Positions 57,694 through 64,000 of a stretch of 64,000 nt of DNA are shown one piece after another (positions within the stretch are counted from its first letter, which is position 1; each line of letters starts with the position of its first letter). The notes beneath the pieces are model-generated. The model was not told the DNA's origin and did no database searches. It saw nothing but the letters and a program-made list of their open reading frames with translations. The stretch spans positions 18,835,485 through 18,899,484 of the forward strand of contig NC_088296.1 of NCBI RefSeq assembly GCF_032854445.1. Reading direction: 5' to 3'. A program made the translations under genes and the position numbers. The stretch is from Liolophura sinensis (taxonomy: Eukaryota > Mollusca > Polyplacophora > Chitonida > Chitonidae).

Positions 57694-58705
57694 ATGGCTA
57701 GTAAGGTGTCTGCTCGCCTGGCAAATATCTACTACAGCCCTCGTGGGTACTGGAAGCGTCTCGCGGCCATCCAGAAACCTGCCACTGCGGCTAAAGTCTC
57801 TGAAGATGTGGTCCGGGCCTGGCTGAAAATGCAGGCTATCTGGCAGATATACCTGCCCCGTCCCCAAAAATTACCGAGGCCTATGTTCGATGATTCCACG
57901 CCGAATGACATCCACCAAGCCGATCTTCTATTTCTACCACATGATCGGCGAGGCCAGAAGCTGTATAAGTACGCGCTGACAGTTGTTGATGTTCCTTCTC
58001 GCTACAAGGAGGCGGAACCTCTGGCTACTAAAGATTCTGATTCTAAAGTCGCTGATGCTCTCTCTTGCATTTACAAGAGGGGACCCCAAGCTTCTCTAAG
58101 TTGACCCTGGACGCGAGTTCATGGGTGCAGTGAGCCAACTGCTGGCCAAACACGATGTCACAGTCCGCCGAGGCCGCGTGGATATCCACCGAGATCAAGG
58201 CATAATGAAGCGTTTCAACCGTACTCTGACTGAGCGGCTCATTGGACATCAGTACGCCCAGGTGATGCGCCTCCCTCCCGAACATCGGTCTACTGAATGG
58301 GTGACTCGGCTGCCCTCTGTTGTGGCCGCTGTGAAAAACGAGACAACGAGACTGATCGTTAAAAAGCCGAAAAACGCCATCAAGGCAAAAAGGGTCCCCC
58401 ATAAGCCTTCTTTGACGGTTCCAGGTTGTTCCGTTGGCTTTAGTGAGCGGAAGATCCTCGAGGGTGTTGGCGTTCGTTATCTCTTCCAGCCTGGAGAGCT
58501 GGAGGGCGGCCGCCGTCGCGCGACTGATCCTGTGTGGTCTCTAGAGATATATTGGCTTTGGCGCTCTGTCACAGAGACTAATGAGCCCGTGCTGTACTAT
58601 CTAGACGATACGTCAGATGGCTCGCGACGGGGCTTCGTTCGTGAAGAGTTGCTTATAGTATCTCCTGATACTCAACTTCCCCCGGATGAGGTTCTACGGC
58701 GCTAG
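57694..58705 (+). pseudogene. Polinton DDE integrase, broken, Lys at the catalytic Glu
   Basis: Frame 57694-58104 begins MASKVSARLANIYYSPRGYW, has KVSEDVVRAWLKMQAIWQIY and then the core start NDIHQADLLFLPHD with the first catalytic Asp. Near 58085 there is a frame change, plus a TAA at 58097-58099 in the new frame. The core then continues with VDPGREF (second Asp, 58103-58105), GRVDIHRDQGIMKRFNRTLT and, downstream, GVRYLFQPGELEGGRRRATD and PVWSLEIYWLWRS, probably a chromo- or SH3-like end. The residue aligned with the third catalytic Glu is Lys (58208-58210). The gypsy integrase in this same window has NGMVERFNRT there. Spacing from the second Asp is about 34 residues, as in DD34-35E enzymes. 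Polinton integrases insert the element DNA; this one should be inactive. Confidence 0.72.
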
Positions 58706-58752
58706 TAGTTCCTCGAAGAGGATGTCCATCCCACCCCATCCTGAGGGCGCCG

Positions 58753-61700
58753 TCAAGGAGGCGCATCTCTATGGCCATAAGCCAAGGTGTGGACACCATC
58801 TTCGGCGATCCAGCGCTTACTATCGAAGGGGGACAGTGAGACCTTATTCAGGTGCTGCCCATAGATATGGTGGCGCTTTGATCGCAGCACGTCCATACCG
58901 TGTCGGAAGATCTTTTTCTCGAAGAGGGCCTCTTTGTACTGCTTATGATGGATGCGCTTTTCCACAACTCCCTTTTTCAATGTTGACTCCACCTGCCTCC
59001 AGAATGGAGTACATCTTAGGACGCAGACCAATGTATTCGGCGATCGGCCGCCCCGTGCACTCGTCCTTCATTTTCCCCAAGACCTTCATATTTGCTACGC
59101 TGTGCAGGGGGTGGTCTTGTGGGTAATCTGAGGTGTCGTACAGGTTTGCATTCTCAGCCATATCCCTATAAACATCCTCAGTCTGAATCTCGAGTAGCAG
59201 ACTATCCGTGTCAGTGTAGAGGAGCTGGCAGCGCTCTCCGTACTGGGCCTTCATGTGGTTGTAGTAGAAGTCGTACATCAGGTGCTTGGAGAGATCTAGA
59301 ATGCTCATGCCTACATAGATAGGTCGGTTTAGGACTAGACGGGCATTGTGCATCAGAATCGCTGCGAGGTCATCATCAAATATGTTTGCCCGTGCGAAGC
59401 TCGGGCTGGCTATGAAGCGTCGGAGCTTGTCGTCTTCTCCACAGCGTACCAGCTTGACGTCCACACGCTTCCGAAGGTTCTCCATAGTTTTTCCGAAGAC
59501 CGAGTTGTTCATTAGCTTGTACAGGTCCTTCTAGAATTTACTCGCGGCAGTTTTTCGGAGCTCGGTGTTCATTCTGATATAGGGCTCCATCCAGGGGCTC
59601 TGGTCGAATCTTAGGGCTCGGTGAACATTTGTGAGGCGCATTCCCAGTGATAGATACAGCTGTAGGTTCCGGTAGTGCAGGACGTACCGTTCCTTGTTGC
59701 GGAGGTTGGGGACTAGCTTTTCGACCTCGGTAGGCGCTTTCTTGGCGAGAAGGCCGTGTTGATAGTCTGACATCCACTCCTTCTGGACCAACTGACGTTC
59801 CGGGGCTAATGGGTAGCCGTTATGTGCGTTATGTAGGTCGGCCGGATACTCTAGGATACCTCTAGACCTCGAGGATGTAACCAGAAGTACTATCGTGGGG
59901 GTGGGTAGCAATCGTTTCACCGAGGCGCTGCGCTTCACCTTCCCACTGAAAGCCGCCTGTTGGAAGAAACTGACTCATAGCCCAGCCATATAGATTATTG
60001 GCGTCTAGGTATTGGATGTAGCTGTTTGGACTTACGGGGCTGTATCCCTCCACCTGCGGATTATTGACTTTGGTGTGTCGCTTACTTACCATGGAGATAC
60101 CTCCTCTCAACCCCTTCTCAATGAAGAGATGTTGGTCATGGTCGGTCAACAGTTCCAACTCTACCCCGGTCTTCTTGAACAGCGCATCCCATGAGAGACC
60201 TGGGCTCGTAAAGTAGTGAGCGGTGTCCAATCCATACTGCCGTAAACAAGTCTTCCGGAAGGCCTCAATCACATCAGCCAACAGGAGCACGTCTATGCGG
60301 CAGTAAAGGTCTGTGTACTCTCCCAGATTGGTGCAGTCAAATACCTTCCATACCTGTTGAGCGTGGATGTGAGACTTTGAGCTTACTGTAGAAAGCCTGT
60401 TTGGGTGGTAGACTGGACTCGTCGAAGCACTCCCAGTAGTCCATATACTCATAGGGGTAGACGCCTTGCGCATGAGTAACTTACGTTTTTCTTCGGCAGA
60501 CTTATACCGGGGTGTGATGTGGAAAGCCTCAGGCCTCTACGAGATTGTCAAGGGAAGCCGGTAAGAATTGAACGCTGTCGATGAAGCGGAGCTGCCCCAG
60601 CGAGAAGGAGATGTACTTTTCCGTGTTGTTGGGGATGCAGGAGAGGCGGCCCTCCACCTCACTTTTGGCTTGCATCAGGAGGTGCCCGTCGTAGCCCCGT
60701 AGGTTGTGGAAGACTACCGGTATGGCTGTCTTGGGACCCATCCGCAACTTTAGGTTGCATACGTTATGGGCCGCGCCTCTGTACTTGCCGGTGATATGGC
60801 AGTGATCGCGCACAGGATCGGCGCCTAGAGGCTTCTCACACACGTGACAGGTTGCGGCGTTGTTGTGGGCCTGCCAGTCCTGGGGAGTCATCCTCATGGC
60901 TATAGGGTTAGCTAGAACATTTTGGATTTCCCGCTCCTCCTGCCGGAGAGCTCTGAGGAAGCGTTCCGTCGCGTCAGAGCCTCTGTATTCCACCGTCGCA
61001 ACGCATCACAACATAGCAGTAACTGTAGGGCTCGTGGTGCTGAGTCTTTTGAGTGCTGCTCTCTGTAGGGCTTCGCGGTGGGCCTTTAACCCTTTTGGTT
61101 AGAGCCTCAAAGTCGGCATATATGATGAACGGAGCCGGTAGCTGTTTGTGGTGGTTCTAAATGGTGAACTTGTTTTCCCTCTCCTGGGGCATTTACACCC
61201 TCACCACCGTCTCGCCATTCCCACGGCATTCCGGCTTATGCGCCTCGAGCAGGTCCTTTCTTGTGTAACCGTGTAGACAATGCTCGCAGAAGTGTTTGCG
61301 ATTTGGCGCCTTACTTTCTTGGAACAGGAGACGGTTGAGATCTTTTATCCACGTATAATGGAATTTGCCTTCCTTCTCAATCAGCAGTAGATTGATTCGG
61401 GGCGTGTCGCCGGGCTGCTTGCTGAGGCGGTGCACGATCACGCCCTTCTCCCACCCGAACACGTTGATGGCGAGGTCGTTCTTCCCCTCCACTTTAGGGA
61501 TCTGAGAGATGGGTGTGCGGGCGTCGATCCCCCCAAAGTCAAGACCATCATTAGGGGGATACTTTGTTGGTCTCTGGGGGTTTCTGGCGGCTGGAAATAA
61601 GGCAGACCGGAGTGCCCATCGGAGGCAGTCGTCGTCTTTGTTCTTCACGTTGATGACTGCTTTCTTGTTACTCACGGCTGCAGGTAGGGGCATGTAGGAC

Positions 61701-62382
61701 CCGCCTCTCAGCGGCTGATACCTTGCAATGTCAAGCCAGAGTGTTTGCGCGCTATTGACAACCCACCCTGACCCTCGCTGCGTCCATTTTTCTAACGCCT
61801 CCTGGATGGTGGGGAAGGCCTTATCTAGAGCCCCGTCAATGTCAACGACCTCTAGGAGGGCCTCCTGTTTGCTGCGGAGTACTGGGCAAGTATACTCTTT
61901 ACTGCCATCGGCGTGGGCCTTTTGCAGCTGAACCCTGAGGCCTAGTTGGAACTTAACCCCGTTGAGTGCCAGGATCTCTTCTTCTAGCTTCTGGCGAATA
62001 ATGGCTCGAATGTCTTCTAAGAAGGCTACTGGGTCCGTCCAAACGCCTTCGGGTACGCCCATCTGCCAGACCCGGAGGAGATTCCTTATAGCTCGGCCGG
62101 TGTTAGGGAATTCTAGTTTCTTTTTTACCCTGTATTCCGCCTAGCAATTCATCCAACTCCTCGTTACTGAGGGGGTTCTTGACGTCTTGCTTCAACTCCT
62201 CGTTACTGAGGGAGTTCTTGATGTCTTGCAGCCGCTTCCACTCAGCCACAGCCGTTTTATGCCTGTCGAGGATCCCCTGCAATTCTTCCAAGGCATTGCG
62301 GGACCGTGGGTACTTGGGCCGCACACCTATGAGCGCCTCAAACTCCTCCCGTAGTGCTCGCGCTTTTTGATGGTGCTTCATT
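58753..62382 (-). pseudogene. Family B DNA polymerase (protein-primed type), multiple breaks
   Basis: Pieces in order from 62382 on minus: an N-terminal helical region (MKHHQKARALREEFEALIG, NSLSNEELKQDVKN); frame 62062-61193 with a C2H2-like finger (HFCEHCLHGYTRKDLLEAHK); exonuclease motif I YADFE (about 61104-61120); frame 60993-60529 with a Cys/His nuclease-like finger (CHVC...DHCHITGKYRGAAHNVC) and exonuclease II FHNLRGYDGHL; frame 60473-59862 with DVLLLADVIEAFR and motif A YLDANNLYGWAM (about 60011-59976); then NNSVFGKTMENLRKR (motif B) and YTDTDS (motif C, 59218-59201); and a last part to 58753. Breaks: frame changes near 62080, 60395, 59880 and 58970, stops near 61145, at 60529 and at 59531-59533. 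It would copy the element using a terminal protein or the element's ends. Confidence 0.8.
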
Positions 62383-62414
62383 GTATGCGTCGTATGCATA
62401 ATTACACCGACTCT

Positions 62415-62665
62415 CTAATTGTAAATATCGATAGCCGCCAGCCGTTTGAACTCGTCCAAGAAAGTCTTGAGCCTCCACTTCCTTTCACACGTCTGGACCC
62501 TATTATGTCCGCAAGCCATGCAAAGCCGAAGTCGGTTTTTAACGCCCCGACCACAGCTAATACATAGCTGGGTGCCAGGACCCTTCCGCAGACGGTATAG
62601 GTGAACCCGTGGAGCTCCGTGGAGCCGATGAGAAGCCACCGGCAATTATTGTAACCCTTTGGCAT
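62415..62665 (-). pseudogene. Small CxxC zinc-binding protein, frameshifted
   Basis: Starting at ATG 62665 on minus (MPKGYNNCRWLLIGSTELHG), the frame shifts at about 62610 and continues HLYRLRKGPGTQLCISCGRG and LCMACGHNRVQ to TAG at 62415. Two CxxC pairs (CISC, CMAC) suggest a zinc ribbon. It is the outermost gene at the right end, 144 bases from the terminus. Function unknown; a regulatory or terminal-end-binding role would be speculation. Confidence 0.5.
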
Positions 62666-62739
62666 GTTGTTGTATACACAATTGGTGTAGAAGCATATCA
62701 GATGCAATGGGTATGTCTAATAGAACCCGAGAAGGGGCA

Positions 62740-62809
62740 GGGGGCCTTTATTTGTTCTGGGGAGGGCTCCAGGAGAGGGTGCGCCAGAACCTATAGTATG
62801 TATACTACT
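62740..62809. repeat. Polinton right inverted terminal repeat
   Basis: Reverse complement begins AGTAGTATAC and shares ATAGGTTCTG, GCCCTCCCCA and AACAAAT with the left end, in order. Confidence 0.75.
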
Positions 62810-62814
62810 ACATA
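62810..62814. repeat. Target site duplication, right (ACATA)
   Basis: Identical to 49598-49602 on the other side. Confidence 0.6.
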
Positions 62815-63054
62815 TCCCCCATTTTGGATAGTGTCATGCTTTATTCACAACTATAAATGGGCGAAACCAATATCGTCAAAATGGTTGCTCTTGAATGCTT
62901 AAACTATTTCCCTATATTCTGAGGACAACAATCTTCCAGTTTATTTTTCATTCTGTTGTTTTACTCGATAAAGTAATCGATTTAAGCATACCATATTTAT
63001 AAACATACCGTATATTTTCTAGACATCTTCGAGTTCGTTACGTCTAAAAATCCA
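62815..63054. other. Flanking DNA, nothing recognised
   Basis: AT-rich, no exon or repeat seen. Confidence 0.5.
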
Positions 63055-63200
63055 TACCCTCATCCGTAGGGTGCTGACAGACCTTCCTACGTACGGCCGT
63101 GGTTGTGTTTCCCCCAGGCTCTGCCCGGTTTCCTCCCACCATAATACTGACCTCCGTCGTATAAGTTTGGCGTAAAACACCAGTCCAATAAATAAATCAA
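63055..63200 (+). mobile_element. SINE family A, 3' part
   Basis: Contains CATCCGTAGGGTGCTGACAG, GGCTCTGCCCGGTTTCCTCC and GTCGTATAAGTTTGGCGTAA with an AATAAATAAATC end; part of the tail is deleted. Confidence 0.7.
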
Positions 63201-63843
63201 ATCCATGATGATGAAATGCATATTGTGTGGCACGTTTATACATTTCGTTCACTGTACAATTAAAATCACTGTGACGACACGCTTATATAAGCTCATTAAA
63301 CCATAAATCTTTGCTGATTGCACGTCTAGAATGACCTCAGAATAATTAACAGATGTGTGTCAGGCTAGGTAAAATCTTACCCTAGGCGCATTTTACAGAT
63401 CCTGTTGTAGACACTGATAAATGTTGTTAATGTATGGTTTAGCGAACCATATTCATATATCTTTTTTGAAAACTCGTATACACGTTTGACATTGGTCCAT
63501 ACCTATTTGTCGTAAATCGACACTTCATCACTCTGACATAAACACGACACAAATGAAAGCCACAATAGGTATAATACCTTTATTTATTTGACTGGTGTTA
63601 AATGTTCTTGTTCGCTACAGCTTTATAGGTGTAAATCCTGTAGTGCCCGGAGTAAACCAAGCAACCGTCTTTGCAGGGCAATCCTCTTGTCTTAACAGCA
63701 GCCGAAACAGCTAGCACTGTACTAAAACATGTGTCCTCATTTGTAAACGGGTTTATAGTTACAGCGAGCCAAGCGGGCAATGCAGCCACATTATAACAAC
63801 TTGTAATGCGTCAGCGTCGTACAGTGGTTATTTACCTATTATT
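63201..63843. other. AT-rich DNA with one SINE tail remnant
   Basis: A minus-strand SINE family A tail remnant lies at about 63576-63602 (TTTATTTATTTGACTGGTG). Otherwise nothing supported. Confidence 0.45.
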
Positions 63844-63905
63844 CATTTATTTATTTATTTATTTGATTGGAGTAAATATGAGTTTCACTTATATTTACGT
63901 ATCAA
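63844..63905 (-). mobile_element. SINE family A tail remnant
   Basis: (TTTA)n followed by TTTGATTGGAGTAAATATGA and TTTCACTTATA, a diverged reverse of the family tail. Confidence 0.5.
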
Positions 63906-64000
63906 GATGTGAATGTGTGTAAACGTAGACCGATGCATGCTTCATATCAACACATGGCTTAATTTACATCATTGTTAACAATGTGTAACGGCCCAGGGCA

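Larger units (their letters stand above)
49603..62809. mobile_element. Maverick/Polinton, 13.2 kb, defective
   Basis: The left end AGTAGTATAC...ATAGGTTCTG...GCCCTCCCCA...AACAAAT (49603-49669) is repeated in reverse complement at the right end (62750-62809), with the same order of blocks but ~70-80% overall similarity and a C18 run only on the left. ACATA flanks both ends (49598-49602 and 62810-62814), a 5-base target duplication. Polintons usually make 6 bases and have longer inverted repeats, so this is a little short. Inside are the signature genes: major capsid, minor capsid, packaging ATPase, DDE integrase and family B DNA polymerase. No cysteine protease gene was recognised. All large genes are broken. 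Confidence 0.87.

Noticed and set aside
49603-62809. Contaminating bacterial or phage contig
   Set aside because: Gene set, inverted ends and target duplication fit an integrated Polinton, and the flanks are continuous host-type DNA.

Overview
The window looks like nuclear DNA of a lophotrochozoan animal, most likely a mollusc. The reasons are: short exons with GT/AG borders separated by long AT-rich introns, several copies of a tRNA-derived SINE, long minisatellites, a galaxin-like di-cysteine exon, a C-type lectin exon and a SPRY exon, and dense eukaryotic mobile DNA. There is no prokaryotic gene organisation. A run of exactly 200 N (38570-38769) marks a scaffold join. Species cannot be named from the sequence.

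Layout. (1) 1-38569 is host-type DNA with scattered plus-strand exons: a galaxin-like terminal exon (215-753), half of a C-type lectin domain (2943-3200), small exons at 6924-7099 and 8949-9056, a PAN/apple-like exon (10967-11227), a helical exon with a frameshift (22223-22610), a small exon that survives in one of two repeat copies (23932-24033), a Cys-rich terminal exon (31733-31872), and a SPRY terminal exon with one in-frame stop (35107-35675). Most of these borders are in phase 1, as in shuffled extracellular or receptor modules. The rest is broken copies of a retroelement with GIPMG and YIDD reverse-transcriptase motifs (Penelope-like is my best guess), two SINE families, three TIR elements, AT microsatellites, and minisatellites of about 42, 47, 55-60 and 64 bp. 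(2) 39073-47845 is a Ty3/Gypsy LTR retrotransposon. It has a tRNA-Leu primer-binding site, gag with a CCHC knuckle, and a protease-RT-RNaseH-integrase pol broken by stops and a frameshift. The LTR parts shared by both ends differ at only about six positions, yet the 5' copy lacks U3 and begins at the predicted transcription start of the 3' copy. (3) 49603-62809 is a 13.2-kb Maverick/Polinton bounded by inverted termini and a 5-bp duplication (ACATA).

The Polinton is packed like a virus. On the minus strand from its centre run a penton-like minor capsid gene, a conserved-looking unknown gene and a membrane protein gene. On the plus strand run a major capsid gene, a packaging ATPase, four small unknown ORFs (three with membrane-type segments) and a DDE integrase. 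A protein-primed-type family B DNA polymerase and a CxxC protein lie on the minus strand at the right end. Together these would supply capsid assembly, genome packaging, integration and replication. Almost every gene is broken: internal stops, frameshifts, loss of the Walker A glycine-lysine step in the ATPase, and Lys at the expected catalytic Glu of the integrase. I read it as a defective, fairly old copy.

The parts most worth following up are the block of small unknown Polinton genes, the divergent capsid gene pair separated by 22 bp, the U3-less 5' LTR, and the string of phase-1 exons that may belong to one or more mosaic receptor genes.
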